Shown piece by piece: positions 32,543-42,405 of a DNA stretch of 64,000 nt. The DNA is taken from contig JADJVW010000003.1 in the NCBI GenBank assembly GCA_016710365.1, positions 208,501 through 272,500 on the forward strand, in the 5' to 3' direction. The position numbers and the translations under genes are program-made. Numbering within the stretch: position 1 is the stretch's first letter; each line of letters starts with the position of its first letter. Origin of the DNA: Candidatus Caldilinea saccharophila. Lineage in GTDB: Bacteria > Chloroflexota > Anaerolineae > Caldilineales > Caldilineaceae. Below the pieces are notes generated by a model. That model was given only the letters and a program-made list of their open reading frames with translations. It searched no databases and was not told where the DNA came from.

Positions 32543-33532
32543 TCAGAGGGCTTCCTTCAAATCCCATACGCCCTGACGCTGTGCAAATGCACTGTTACAC
32601 TCAACGCACGCTACGCGATCTTCGGCGCATTGCTTTAACGGCTCTGCACCACAAACTGGACAGCGCAGAAGTTGTGCAATTGACTCACGCCCGGGTTCGA
32701 TCAAAATCCGCGAGCCCGCTGCCGGTGCGTCAACCTTCAAAAAAACGCTTGGCGCCAGAGGAAACGTTCCCCCCGGCGCAAATAACCAGCTATCGACGCC
32801 AGCCAGCAACTCTGCATCGATACGCTCCTTGAGCGCGCCCAGGCGAAAATTCGATACAGCGTAACGTTGCTTCACCCGCAACCCAGCCGCCTGCATCTGC
32901 TTTTCCATCCACGCTGGGTGGAAATCGTAGTTCAGCCGCACGAATTCGATCGGTTCATGATTGAGCGGCGACCAAGATTGGCGGCCTAGCGCCCACCGCG
33001 CCAGCGCTTTCAAATTGCGCTTGTTCGCAAACTCGATCACACCGACGCTATGGCGGTGCAGTGCGCGGCGCAATTGCTGCAGTGCAGCAGGTACATCCGC
33101 CAGGTGATGCATCACACGCACCATCACCAGCGAGTCTAGAATGCCGCTTGCCAGCGGCAACGAATAAAGATTGCCTGCCACAAAAACGAAGCGACCATCA
33201 CTTGCCCGCTCGCGCGCCGCGTCTTGAAGCAGACTGCGGCTGTAATCGAATAATACGATCTGCTCGTACCCCTTATACAGATCAGCCAAACGTCCGAAGC
33301 CAGCGCCAATCTCAGCGATGCGCCCCCCATTGGCAGGCAACATGCGCTCGATCGCGATGCGCTCGGCAGCATCTTCGTACTGACGCCCTTGGCCAACCCA
33401 AAAATCAGCCCGGTATTGGCTACCTTCATAGTCAATCACCGGGATGTCTACGCTCTTTTGCGGCTGGACAGAACCTGTCACAAATCCCGTCCTGTTGATA
33501 TGCGTTCGCTGTGCACTTGGATTATATTTCAC
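32543..33532 (-). CDS. SAM-dependent methyltransferase with C-terminal zinc ribbon
   Basis: 329 residues. A class I methyltransferase core has motif I IAEIGAGFGRLADLY, VLFDYSRSLL and MVRVMHHLADVPAAL. The C-terminus carries a CPVCG ... CVECN zinc-ribbon pair like Trm112-type segments. A GTG at 33532 is the first start, only 2 bp from parS site 2; GTG further in (FVTGSV) is an alternative. Substrate unknown. It is convergent with nothing and reads toward sigA, 165 bp away. Confidence 0.8.
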   Translation of the reverse strand: MKYNPSAQRTHINRTGFVTGSVQPQKSVDIPVIDYEGSQYRADFWVGQGRQYEDAAERIAIERMLPANGGRIAEIGAGFGRLADLYKGYEQIVLFDYSRSLLQDAARERASDGRFVFVAGNLYSLPLASGILDSLVMVRVMHHLADVPAALQQLRRALHRHSVGVIEFANKRNLKALARWALGRQSWSPLNHEPIEFVRLNYDFHPAWMEKQMQAAGLRVKQRYAVSNFRLGALKERIDAELLAGVDSWLFAPGGTFPLAPSVFLKVDAPAAGSRILIEPGRESIAQLLRCPVCGAEPLKQCAEDRVACVECNSAFAQRQGVWDLKEAL

Positions 33533-33534
33533 AT

Positions 33535-33550
33535 TGTTTCACGTGAAACA
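33535..33550. promoter_or_regulatory. parS centromere site 2
   Basis: TGTTTCACGTGAAACA, identical to the site at 31025, 2.5 kb away. It abuts the start of the methyltransferase gene, so ParB bound here could affect that gene. Confidence 0.88.
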
Positions 33551-33706
33551 TATCGATCAGCGTCTGCTAGGGAACCCTATTAAAAAAAGAGTGGGAGTTG
33601 ATTTCTCCCACTTTGCACAATCAATGATGAGGATTATAGCAGGGTTACCAGACAGATTCAATACCCAAATTAAGATAATTTCACACAATGATTTGCAAAA
33701 GCACAA

Positions 33707-33907
33707 TCAATGCTGCTGAGATAAATACCAGGTAATTGTGCTTAATACCAGAATCATACCGACTACCTGCAAAGGCGATGTCAATTGTTCATCCAGCAAC
33801 AACATCCCCGCGCTAAGCGTCGCCACTAACCGCCAGCCCATCAAACTGCTGACCATGGGCGCACCCAGTCGGCGGATGGCAGCAATCTGCAAACCATTTG
33901 CAACCAC
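33707..33907 (-). pseudogene. C-terminal remnant of an EamA-type (DMT) transporter
   Basis: A 66-codon frame, LGAPMVSSLMGWRLVATLS ... LLLDEQLTSPLQVVGMILVL, matches the last two helices of EamA drug/metabolite transporters (family pattern LLLGEPLTPLQLIGAALILAG). The other eight helices are absent upstream. No ribosome site. A decayed fragment. Confidence 0.6.
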
Positions 33908-33947
33908 TCATTCTATGGTATCATGGGGGTTCCAATTCAGCTAGGCG

Positions 33948-34024
33948 CCATGGATCCGGCGGATGCTCCGGACAAATCTGGACGATTTTCGCGTAAAATC
34001 CGCGAGCATTCGCCATATCCGTGG
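33948..34024 (+). repeat. Imperfect palindrome of the GCGGATG family upstream of dhaK
   Basis: Left arm CCATGGATCCGGCGGATGCTC (33948-33968, shown here as family form) pairs at about 17 of 21 positions with the stretch CGAGCATTCGCCATATCCG (34003-34021). It is followed by GTTTGTTTTTTTACTG, so it could terminate plus-strand transcription before dhaK. Related to the perfect copy at 21907. Confidence 0.5.
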
Positions 34025-34111
34025 TTTGTTTTTTTACTGTGGCTGTTCAATTGCACGGATTCTGGAAGGTGGCCGTCCGCGAGCCGAGAGTCGAGATAAA
34101 CGAGGAGAAAT

Positions 34112-35110
<999 letters not shown>

Positions 35111-35117
35111 GGTGGAA

Positions 35118-35765
35118 ATGAAAGATGCAGAGAAGGACGCCGAGCGCGTCGTGCGTCGCTGGCTGACGTACGCACTGGAGAGCATGGTCGCCCATGAGCA
35201 GGAACTTGGCCTGTTGGATGCCGCGGCGGGCGACGGCGACCACGGCGCCACGATGGTGCGCGGGTTGCGCGCCGCGCACGCTGCCGCCAAAGCAGCAAAT
35301 GGAAGCGCTGGCGATTTGCTGGTGGTGGCAGGCGCGGCCTTTGCCGATGCGGGCGGAGGCGCATCCGGGGCATTGCTGGGCGCGCTGATCACGACAGTTG
35401 GACGCGGCTTGGGCGATGGCCCGTATGATCTGACCACCACCACGACGGCATTGCAGGCCGGCTTGGCGACCATCACGCGGCTGGGCAAGGCGCACCCTGG
35501 TGACAAAACCCTCATCGACGCGCTACAGCCCTTTGTCGATGCGTTGACCGCCCAACCCGCGGATCAACCGCTTATCGTGGCATGGCGCGCGGCGTTGCCC
35601 GCGGCGGTGGCTGGCGTCGCTGCTACGCAAACCATGGTCGCCAAGCGCGGGCGGGCGGCCAAATTGGGCGAGCGCAGCCAGGGCCATCCTGACCCTGGCG
35701 CCGTCTCCCTCACCTATTTGTTGCAGGCGATGAGCGCGGTCTGGGACGAAAATTATCCGTCGTGA
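35118..35765 (+). CDS. DhaL-type ATP-binding subunit of the ketose kinase
   Basis: 215 residues, the ADP/ATP-binding partner of DhaK. Signature AAGDGDHGATMVRGL (GDGDHG at 38-43 holds the Mg ions) and FADAGGGASGALLGALI. GAGGTGG directly before the ATG at 35118 supports this start; an ATG at 35103, overlapping the dhaK stop, is also possible. No PTS DhaM gene follows, so this is the ATP-dependent form made of separate chains. Confidence 0.88.
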   Translation: MKDAEKDAERVVRRWLTYALESMVAHEQELGLLDAAAGDGDHGATMVRGLRAAHAAAKAANGSAGDLLVVAGAAFADAGGGASGALLGALITTVGRGLGDGPYDLTTTTTALQAGLATITRLGKAHPGDKTLIDALQPFVDALTAQPADQPLIVAWRAALPAAVAGVAATQTMVAKRGRAAKLGERSQGHPDPGAVSLTYLLQAMSAVWDENYPS

Positions 35766-35818
35766 ACTGTGCCCTTTAGACGCGACATAACGCCCAGAAG
35801 AACAGAGTTAGCTGTAAA

Positions 35819-35850
35819 CAAATGCCAGACGAAAGTTTGTCTGGCATTTG
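35819..35850 (+). terminator. Hairpin after the kinase genes
   Basis: CAAATGCCAGAC (35819-35830) and GTCTGGCATTTG (35839-35850), perfect 12-bp arms with an 8-nt loop, 54 bp after the dhaL-type stop, followed by CTATTGTAG. Likely terminator. Confidence 0.6.
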
Positions 35851-35885
35851 CTATTGTAGAAACTGCCGCGACAGGTCAGTCAACC

Positions 35886-35918
35886 GATGGCGCGTTGACG
35901 TGCGATCAACGCGCCATC
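35886..35918. terminator. Second hairpin before spoVS
   Basis: GATGGCGCGTTGA (35886-35898) and TCAACGCGCCATC (35906-35918), perfect 13-bp arms, 7-nt loop. CATCGGCAAAAAATATAG follows. Could be part of a terminator pair or a leader structure for spoVS. Confidence 0.45.
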
Positions 35919-36038
35919 ATCGGCAAAAAATATAGACTGAACGTGAAAAGAAAACGATGTGCAGCCAAGACGCCACTACCATCGAATCACACTGCACCGG
36001 CTTTCATTACTTGTCGATTCTTTCAAGGAGGCATTCAC

Positions 36039-36344
36039 ATGGCAGAACTCATCAGGGTCTCCAGCCAATCACGTTCAACTGCGGTTGCAGGCGCAATTGC
36101 CGGCATCATGCGTGAACAAGGCTATGTCGAGATGCAGGCGATTGGCGCCAGCGCGCTCAATCAGGCGATTAAGGCAGTGACCATCGCGCGCGGGTATCTG
36201 CGTGACGACGGCTTCGATCTGATGATCGTGCCGGAGTTCACGGAGGTCGAAATCGAAGGGGCTGAACGCACCGCCATCCGCATGGCGATCTGCAAGCGTG
36301 CTATGGCAGCAGGTGGGGCGGTGGCGGCGACTGTCGCGTGCTGA
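36039..36344 (+). CDS. spoVS: SpoVS-family protein
   Basis: 101 residues. The core AGAIAGIMREQGYVEMQAIG, ASALNQAIKAVTIARGYL and VPEFTEVEIEGAERTAIRM follows SpoVS closely, a small dimeric Alba-like protein needed for stage V sporulation in Bacillus but widespread in non-sporulating bacteria, where it is thought to bind nucleic acid. AAGGAGG lies 7 nt before the ATG. The C-terminal tail (about 15 Ala/Gly-rich residues) is longer than usual. Single gene. Confidence 0.9.
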   Translation: MAELIRVSSQSRSTAVAGAIAGIMREQGYVEMQAIGASALNQAIKAVTIARGYLRDDGFDLMIVPEFTEVEIEGAERTAIRMAICKRAMAAGGAVAATVAC

Positions 36345-36582
36345 TGGTGCGCCATACACGACTGTTTTGTTTCCACATCGCGCCAGGTTTTGGCTACATC
36401 CCCAGCAGTGGCCGAGGAAGGTTGGTTGAGCAGCGCTGCGCCTGACCAGTGCTGGGGAGATGCGGCAAACTCTTGCGACGCGCTATTCATCCATTTTCAT
36501 GACTTGCCTTTACAATCCACCAAGAAGTTTTCAAACTTTCCTAAGGATGTCCATAAGCGCCGTTTTTTGCCGATAGGAATCT

Positions 36583-37744
36583 ATGTGCTCGCTACGTAGT
36601 TATTTTCAACTTGACCCAAGTGTGATTTTCCTCAACCACGGTTCGTTTGGCCACGCCGCTGCCAGTCTTCGAAGTTTACCAGGAGTGGCAGCGGCAGTTG
36701 GAGCGCCAGCCCGTGCGCTTTTTCAGTCGTGAGGCGACGCCTGCCCTGCGCGAAGCGCGTGCAGCGCTGGCGCGCTATGTCAATGTGCGCCCCGAAGAAC
36801 TTGTCTTTGTCCACAACGCCACATTTGGCGTCAACGTGGTGGCCCGTTCTCTCGACCTGCAGCCGGGCGATGAAGTGCTGACCAGCAACCATGAATACGG
36901 CGCGTGCAGTAATGCCTGGGAACTGGCCTGCACCAAGCGCGGGGCGCGTTATGTGCGCCAGCCCATCACCCTGCCCGTCAGCGATGACGCCGCCATTCTC
37001 GAAGAATTCTGGCAAGGGGTGACCGCCCAAACACGCGTGATCTATCTGAGCCACATCACCTCGCCGACGGCCTTGACGCTGCCGATTGCCGCAATCTGTG
37101 CGCGAGCGCGTCGCGCGGGCATCCTCACCGTCATCGACGGCGCGCACGCTCCCGGCCAGATCGACCTGGACCTCGCCAGCCTGGGCGCTGACGCCTACAC
37201 CGGCAATCTCCACAAGTGGCTCTGCGCGCCCAAAGGGGCAGGATTTCTCTGGGTGCAGCCGCACCTCCAGCCGCGCATCGAGCCGTTGGTCACAAGTTGG
37301 GGCTTTGGCCCGGAACGCGGTCATTTTGAAGAAAACGATTTTATCAGCGCGCTGCAGTGGCAGGGCACCGATGACCTCTCGGCCTTTCTCAGCGTGCCGG
37401 CTGCGATCGATTTCCAGGCGGAGCATCACTGGCCGGCCGTGCGCCGCCATTGCCATGCCCTGCTCAGCGCCAGCATGGCGCGACTGGCCGCGCTCACGGG
37501 TATGGCGGCGGTCTATCCGGCTCAGTCAGGCTATTATCACCAGATGGCGATTGTCCCCATCCCGTTGCAGCCGGATCTGGCGGTGTTGAAGGAGCGCTTG
37601 TATGACGAATTTGCCATCGAGATTCCGTGCATCAACTGGCAAGGACGCCACTTTGTGCGTATTTCGGTGCAGGGATACAACAGCGAAGAAGATCTGCGGC
37701 GGTTGGAGGAGGCCATAGGTGCGCTGCTCGGAGCGGCGACATAA
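36583..37744 (+). CDS. Class V aminotransferase (isopenicillin N epimerase-like), frameshifted
   Basis: A PLP enzyme of the NifS/isopenicillin N epimerase group, about 386 residues when joined. The first frame gives QLDPSVIFLNHGSFGH and breaks near 36645; the second begins ATPLPVFEVYQEWQRQLERQ, which restores the family N-terminus LNHGSFGA(C/T)P. A 2-base loss or 1-base gain explains it. Later: FVHNATFGVNVVARSL, VIDGAHAPGQIDLDL and the Schiff-base lysine in TGNLHKWLCAPKG. Substrate unknown; not a dedicated Fe-S NifS because the Cys loop is missing. AGGA lies 6 nt before the ATG. Confidence 0.82.
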
Positions 37745-37826
37745 CGCTACGGTTAGACGAACACGCCGTGCTTGTACAGGGTAGCAACTCATCCAGCGTT
37801 CGGGGCGCCAGGTGTGTTTGCGGAAA

Positions 37827-37915
37827 GCCAGGCGCTGTTTGGCAGACGCCTGGCGGAATGCTGGTTGAATAGAAGCGGCTCAGGTGGTTGACGCACCTGA
37901 GCCGCTTCTATTCAA
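37827..37915 (+). repeat. Two hairpins, one with perfect 22-bp arms
   Basis: GCCAGGCG (37827-37834) pairs with CGCCTGGC (37847-37854). Then arms 37865-37886 (TTGAATAGAAGCGGCTCAGG...) and 37894-37915 are exact reverse complements over 22 bp with a 7-nt loop. They fill most of the 268-bp gap between two convergent genes and may end transcription from both sides, though no U-tract is seen. Confidence 0.6.
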
Positions 37916-38012
37916 GGTGAAATTCTTTACGCTAGCGCTGCAAGAAGACATTCTCGCCGGTATCTCCGCGCCTCGAGCGCCGTCAAGATTGGGCGAGGTT
38001 GCCGACAGCTTT

Positions 38013-38438
38013 TTAGAGCGGCCAATCGCGCAGAATCCGCTCGGTTTCTTCAGAATGGCCGCTTTCGTCGCGCACCATGTCCTCCAGTTGCACCTGGAGC
38101 CCCTTTTCGCCAAGTTCCTCGGCCTCAGTTGCGCGCTGCGTGTAATCGGCAGTGGCACGGCGTTCAGCGCTCAATATGGCTTCCAGCATTTCGCGATTGC
38201 TGTGTGCGGCGGGCACCGGGCGCGGGGTGGTGGTCGGTTCGCCGCCCAGGGCAACGATCTTGTTCGCCAGGAACTGCGCATGCAATTGTTCATCCGCCAC
38301 TTCGACCAGGAAGAATTGCGTCAGTTGCGGGCGGTAGGGGCCAGTTGCCTTGGCGGCATACGTCAGATACTGGATGATGGCGCCAAATTCTCCCGCCAGG
38401 TCTTCGTTCAGATGGTCGATCAAGGTTTGCTTGTTCAT
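38013..38438 (-). CDS. Bacterioferritin-like di-iron protein
   Basis: 141 residues of the ferritin-like four-helix fold. Iron ligands: Glu17 (NEDLAGEFGAIIQY), the EXXH pair Glu50-His53 (EVADEQLHAQF), and Glu125-His128 (EDMVRDESGHSEE) in helix D. Shorter than typical Bfr (about 158), and the haem-ligand Met is not evident. Likely stores iron or protects against peroxide. AGAAACACTC precedes the ATG with a weak GGAG. Confidence 0.85.
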   Translation of the reverse strand: MNKQTLIDHLNEDLAGEFGAIIQYLTYAAKATGPYRPQLTQFFLVEVADEQLHAQFLANKIVALGGEPTTTPRPVPAAHSNREMLEAILSAERRATADYTQRATEAEELGEKGLQVQLEDMVRDESGHSEETERILRDWPL

Positions 38439-38466
38439 GAGTGTTTCTCCATTTTTTTGAGTTGTT

Positions 38467-38892
38467 TCAAACCGATTGCAGTTTCATCTCCACTACACCA
38501 ATCCCCAAGAGGATTGTAGCGGCTAGGATTGACAACCCGCCGATCAATACCAACAGAGGTGGCAGTCCAAGATAGATTTCGCTCAGGATTCCAATTGGCA
38601 TCAATAAGCCGGCAAGCGCCAATCCGGAAATCCACCTTGCCTGAATTGTTTTGACGGGTAATTTCACCAGCAAAAAGCCAAAGACGATATTGAGAAAAGA
38701 AAACAGGTTGCCATGCACATGCGCAAGTCGGGCTTCAAAGTGAGGGCTGACATTATAGGCGGCGATCCAGGCTTCTCGGTCGGGAGCAAAGTCGCGTAAG
38801 TAAATCAGAATGAATCCGTAGACCATAAAAGCGGCCATTACCCAAAGGCCAATGCCAATATTCCACTTACCTGCTGCAGATTTGTCGTTCAT
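38467..38892 (-). CDS. Four-helix membrane protein with conserved-looking histidines
   Basis: 141 residues, four hydrophobic helices: GLWVMAAFMVYGFILIYL, LFSFLNIVFGFLLV, WISGLALAGLLMPIGIL and LLVLIGGLSILAATILLG. The segment ARLAHVHGNLFSFLN before helix 2 carries two His and could bind haem or metal; I do not recognise the family. It lies 28 bp upstream of the bacterioferritin gene on the same strand, so the two are probably co-transcribed, which fits a role in iron or redox handling. Confidence 0.7.
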   Translation of the reverse strand: MNDKSAAGKWNIGIGLWVMAAFMVYGFILIYLRDFAPDREAWIAAYNVSPHFEARLAHVHGNLFSFLNIVFGFLLVKLPVKTIQARWISGLALAGLLMPIGILSEIYLGLPPLLVLIGGLSILAATILLGIGVVEMKLQSV

Positions 38893-39128
38893 GACGATCT
38901 ATCCTCGACTGCTCTAGATGAATCCTCGTTCAACAACCTCAGCTTATCACCTAGTTGACTTTTCGTCATCGACTTTTGTCGGATTTGCTCGCAACCCATT
39001 AAAACTGCGCGGACGGCATACTGGGCAAGCCTACGTATTGTTGTACACTTATCCATTATGGTCAATTCCTGTATCCCTTCAACTGGCCTACTGTTTAGGG
39101 CATAGATCAATATACCCAGTTTTCTTTC

Positions 39129-39137
39129 TGGTATAAT
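39129..39137 (+). promoter_or_regulatory. Extended -10 promoter of the SDR gene
   Basis: TGGTATAAT: perfect TATAAT at 39132-39137 with TG at the extended position. The -35 region is poor. Leader about 120 nt. The 373-bp gap 38893-39265 holds nothing else I can support. Confidence 0.55.
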
Positions 39138-39265
39138 AAGGTCAGCGTCGTCGATATTGTTGTCGAAATGGCGCTTAGCGGCGGCTGGCTAACCTGAATA
39201 GCCGCCAATGAGAAAAGAATTCAGCCACAATTTCCAGGCTCGGCGCGCAAGAAAAGAGGGTGCTT

Positions 39266-40033
39266 ATGCAAATAACAGGCAAAACGTTTCTGATCACTGG
39301 CGGTGGCTCCGGGTTGGGCGCGGCAACGGCGCAGTTGCTGGTCGATCGCGGCGGTGAAGTCGTGCTGGTCGATCTTAACACGGCCGCGGGCGAACAGATG
39401 GACGCCATGCTTGGCGACCGTGCTCGCTTTGTCCACGCCGATGTAGCCCATGAGGATGAAGTCAAGGCGGCAATTGCCATGGCGCTGGATGTATTTGGCG
39501 GCTTGCACGGGGTGGTCAACTGCGCCGGCATCGCCATCGCCGAGAAGGCCTCGGCAAACGGGGGAGTGCATGATCTTGGCTCGTTTATCCGGGTGTTGCA
39601 GGTCAATTTAATCGGCGCCTTCAACGTGACTCGGCTGGCCGCCGAAGTCATGGTGCAAAACGAACCCGGTGAGAGCGGCGAACGCGGCGTCATCGTCAAC
39701 ACCGCTTCGGTGGCTGCCTACGACGGGCAAATGGGGCAAGCGGCGTACGCGGCATCCAAAGGTGGGGTGGCGGCAATGACGCTGCCGCTCGCACGCGACC
39801 TGGCGCCACTCGGCATCCGCGTGATGACAATTGCACCGGGTATTTTCTCGACGCCCATGCTGGCCGGATTGCCCGAAGCAGCACAAGCATCGCTTGCCCT
39901 CCAAGTTCCTTTTCCACAGCGCTTGGGACGCCCGGAGGAGTACGCCGCGTTGGTGGCGCACATTATCGAAAACCAGATGCTCAACGGCGAAGTGATCCGT
40001 CTGGATGGGGCAATTCGGATGGGGCCAAAGTAA
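39266..40033 (+). CDS. Short-chain 3-hydroxyacyl-CoA dehydrogenase (HSD10-like)
   Basis: 255 residues, NAD-dependent SDR. Cofactor motif TGGGSGLG (11-18), NCAGIAIAEKA, catalytic Ser in NTASVAAYDGQMGQ and Tyr/Lys in YAASKGG. The stretch ENQMLNGEVIRLDGAIRM and VPFPQRLGRPEEYAALV are characteristic of the mammalian HSD17B10 group, which oxidises 2-methyl-3-hydroxybutyryl-CoA and other 3-hydroxyacyl-CoAs in isoleucine and fatty acid breakdown. ATG at 39266 preferred over GTG at 39260. Monocistronic. Confidence 0.88.
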   Translation: MQITGKTFLITGGGSGLGAATAQLLVDRGGEVVLVDLNTAAGEQMDAMLGDRARFVHADVAHEDEVKAAIAMALDVFGGLHGVVNCAGIAIAEKASANGGVHDLGSFIRVLQVNLIGAFNVTRLAAEVMVQNEPGESGERGVIVNTASVAAYDGQMGQAAYAASKGGVAAMTLPLARDLAPLGIRVMTIAPGIFSTPMLAGLPEAAQASLALQVPFPQRLGRPEEYAALVAHIIENQMLNGEVIRLDGAIRMGPK

Positions 40034-40096
40034 GAAATCTGTCCATCCATTGTCGGCGATGCACAGACATCCTCTCAGGTGGTTTTGCGCCGTACG

Positions 40097-40538
40097 TTAT
40101 GCCGGGCGAATTCCCAGATAGACGCGCTGGCCGCCCAGCGTGCGTAAAATCTCGTCCGCAGAGCGCCAGGGCAGCAATTGGTGCAGTTCATCGGGCGAAA
40201 GTGACGTGTTGTTGTTCGCCAGGAAAATACGGAAACAGGCCGATGTGAGCGGTAACTTTTCGCTAATGTAGTCTGGATCATTCGCGCAGCGCGTGCGCAG
40301 ACATTCGCGCAGCGCATCCGTGCGATGGACTTCGCCCGTCTCCGGATCGACCCAATCCACATCTTCCGTATTGTGATAGTCGGCAAAGCGAGCGCGACAT
40401 TCATCGCAAAGTTGGTCGCGCAAGTAAAGACGGGAAGCTCTGCCCGCTCTTATCCCACCAATCGTAATCAATATGAAATTTGGTGTTGACGGTTGGTCGA
40501 AAGCGATTCAACCGTTGCGCCAGTGTGTTGGATACCAT
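40097..40538 (-). CDS. Conserved-looking hypothetical protein, frameshifted
   Basis: The ATG at 40538 has AGGAGG 9 nt upstream and gives RLNRFRPTVNTKFHIDYDWW, DKSGQSF; the frame then breaks at 40432-40434 (three G on the plus strand). Removing one base continues RLYLRDQLCDECRARFADYH to the end, GGQRVYLGIRPA. About 146 residues when joined, with a single CXXC (LCDEC) and further Cys at RECLRTRC. No family named. It starts 13 bp after the 40552-42144 stop, so the two form an operon. Confidence 0.65.
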
Positions 40539-40551
40539 TGCCGAGTGCCTC

Positions 40552-42144
40552 CTACGTCAGGGCGAACAGACCGTTGCCAACATCGCGGAAACGGCGGTTG
40601 CTCAACAGGGCATAGAACACCGGACCAGGCGGTGTGCGCAGAATCATGTTAACTGCGCTGTAGACGCTCTTGGCATGCACTGTACCCTGCGGGTTTAACT
40701 TAATTAACTCAGGCGTCACTTGCGCAACAATCTGCATCACTTCGATCCCGCGCTGCTGCACCTGAAGTGCGAGTCGATCCAGATCGCTGGAACTCTGCTC
40801 GGCAACGATCATGGTCTCGTCATATTCGCAAGACACCTGCATTTTGTTCATCTCAAAGAGCAGCGCGCTGTTGTCGAAATCGGCTTGTGCAAAGCGCGCC
40901 CACTCGCGTTTAGGGCGGCGCGTGCGGAAGTCGATGACGACCTCGTTGGGCTTCGGCGTGCGTTCGATCGTAATGTAGGCGCCGGTGGGAATTTGATGCT
41001 CCTCCATCCACTTGGCCAGCCCTGCCACATATCGTCCCTCGTGCACAACCCATCCCTCGAAACGGGCGCCCCACCGGCCATCGATCAGCGTGACTGTGGA
41101 GACGCCGCCATCCGCTTGCGGAAAGAACCCCCGCGTACGACCACTGAGCGGCAATGTGCCGTGGCGACGATGTGGATAAATCAGCATCAAGCTGGTGGAG
41201 GGCACCACAGAAGGAACTTCGCTGCTTAGGCTGCTTTCCCCCCACTCGTCGTCTAGCTCCCATTCCAACTGAAGCATTTCGACGCTGAGGAGCGCGCGGT
41301 TGTAAGACGTTGACCGATAGTGCAGCAGAAGTGGCGGCGCCTGCACTTCGAGAGGCTGCATACGCCGTAAGAACCAAAGTGCGCCCCCGCCATCGTTGAG
41401 CCGCACGAAACGAGTATCTTTGCTCAGCGCATGGTTAAGGCTGGTGATGCGCATTGGCTGGCTGACATTGCGGTCCAGATCTACTTCGGCCAGCAGTTGA
41501 TCCGCCGACATCGGGTTGCCTTGGATTTCGAGCATCGCCTCCGCAATATTGAGGTGCCCAACATGAACCTCAGCCAACATATCAGCCAACAACCATTTGC
41601 CCTCCACCGCGACAAATGCGTCGCTGCGGTCGCCTTCTTCTAGAGCGTAGAGCAAACTTTCATCGATCTCGGTCTGATACAGTTGGTAGATCTCCTGATG
41701 AGAGAGCAGGGCGTCGTCGTGAAGCAGACGATCACCGTTCACTTGATTGAGGTTGTGCGCACTTTGCAGGGCAGCAGCGAATTCGCGCGGCTTCTGTTTG
41801 CTGTCAAACTGAACCTTGATCACTTCGAAGTCGCCATGTTCCGGATTCTGACCAGGACGCACCTCAACCACATCGCCGACCGCAAATTCCAACGCAGGGA
41901 AAACCACTTTCTGCCCGACGGTGTACCGTTGCTTCGGGGCGTAAACTGCCCCTTTCCCAAGCTCCGATTCGATACGCGCATTCTCGCGACGCAGATACTC
42001 CTGAATCAGGGCGCTCGCCAGCTCACTTAGGTGCATTGGCTTCTGGCCGTCCAGAAGCAATTGATACAAAAATTCGGTGTCATCTGCGGTGACTTCAAAT
42101 TGGTCCCGCCAGAAAGCTGCTGTTTGAGTTGGGCGCTGCAGCAC
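40552..42144 (-). CDS. Large protein with HARE-HTH-like C-terminus, unknown function
   Basis: 530 residues. The C-terminus, VHAKSVYSAVNMILRTPPGP and LLSNRRFRDVGNGLFALT, looks like a HARE-HTH winged helix (pattern: DIY..V..IL ... L....F...G.GLFAL). An N-terminal helical segment LSELASALIQEYLRRE and a beta-barrel-like stretch with VGDVVEVRPGQNPEHGDFEV follow one another. The centre (about 280-450) has no recognised fold. The HARE-HTH parallel suggests interaction with DNA or RNA polymerase. Its operon partner is the Cys-containing protein downstream. Confidence 0.65.
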   Translation of the reverse strand: MLQRPTQTAAFWRDQFEVTADDTEFLYQLLLDGQKPMHLSELASALIQEYLRRENARIESELGKGAVYAPKQRYTVGQKVVFPALEFAVGDVVEVRPGQNPEHGDFEVIKVQFDSKQKPREFAAALQSAHNLNQVNGDRLLHDDALLSHQEIYQLYQTEIDESLLYALEEGDRSDAFVAVEGKWLLADMLAEVHVGHLNIAEAMLEIQGNPMSADQLLAEVDLDRNVSQPMRITSLNHALSKDTRFVRLNDGGGALWFLRRMQPLEVQAPPLLLHYRSTSYNRALLSVEMLQLEWELDDEWGESSLSSEVPSVVPSTSLMLIYPHRRHGTLPLSGRTRGFFPQADGGVSTVTLIDGRWGARFEGWVVHEGRYVAGLAKWMEEHQIPTGAYITIERTPKPNEVVIDFRTRRPKREWARFAQADFDNSALLFEMNKMQVSCEYDETMIVAEQSSSDLDRLALQVQQRGIEVMQIVAQVTPELIKLNPQGTVHAKSVYSAVNMILRTPPGPVFYALLSNRRFRDVGNGLFALT

Positions 42145-42324
42145 GCTTTCCTCCTATCGTCATGTGAATAACAGATTTATTTATCTAACTAGGCATCGCA
42201 CTTGCAACAGACAAATTCAAACGCTCTTGAGCGCCAATCCTCTATCGCAAATTGGCAGTGTACCATCAACAACACCGTCAACCAAATGATCAGGGTCAAA
42301 TTTCTGTCTAAAGATAAGGATAGG

Positions 42325-42353
42325 TTGTCGAATTTCCAACGATCTTCTACAAT
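42325..42353 (+). promoter_or_regulatory. Promoter of the glgC pair
   Basis: TTGTCG (42325-42330), 17-bp spacer, TACAAT (42348-42353). Leader about 45 nt to the ATG at 42406; GGAAGGA is 5 nt before the start. Confidence 0.55.
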
Positions 42354-42405
42354 CATAGGCATCAGCACATCTTGACCGCCATTTCCATTGAACGGAAGGA
42401 CGCCC

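Noticed and set aside
38889..39110. Minus-strand 73-codon frame overlapping the membrane-protein start by 4 bp
   Set aside because: The overlap mimics coupling, but there is no ribosome site and the composition is not protein-like.
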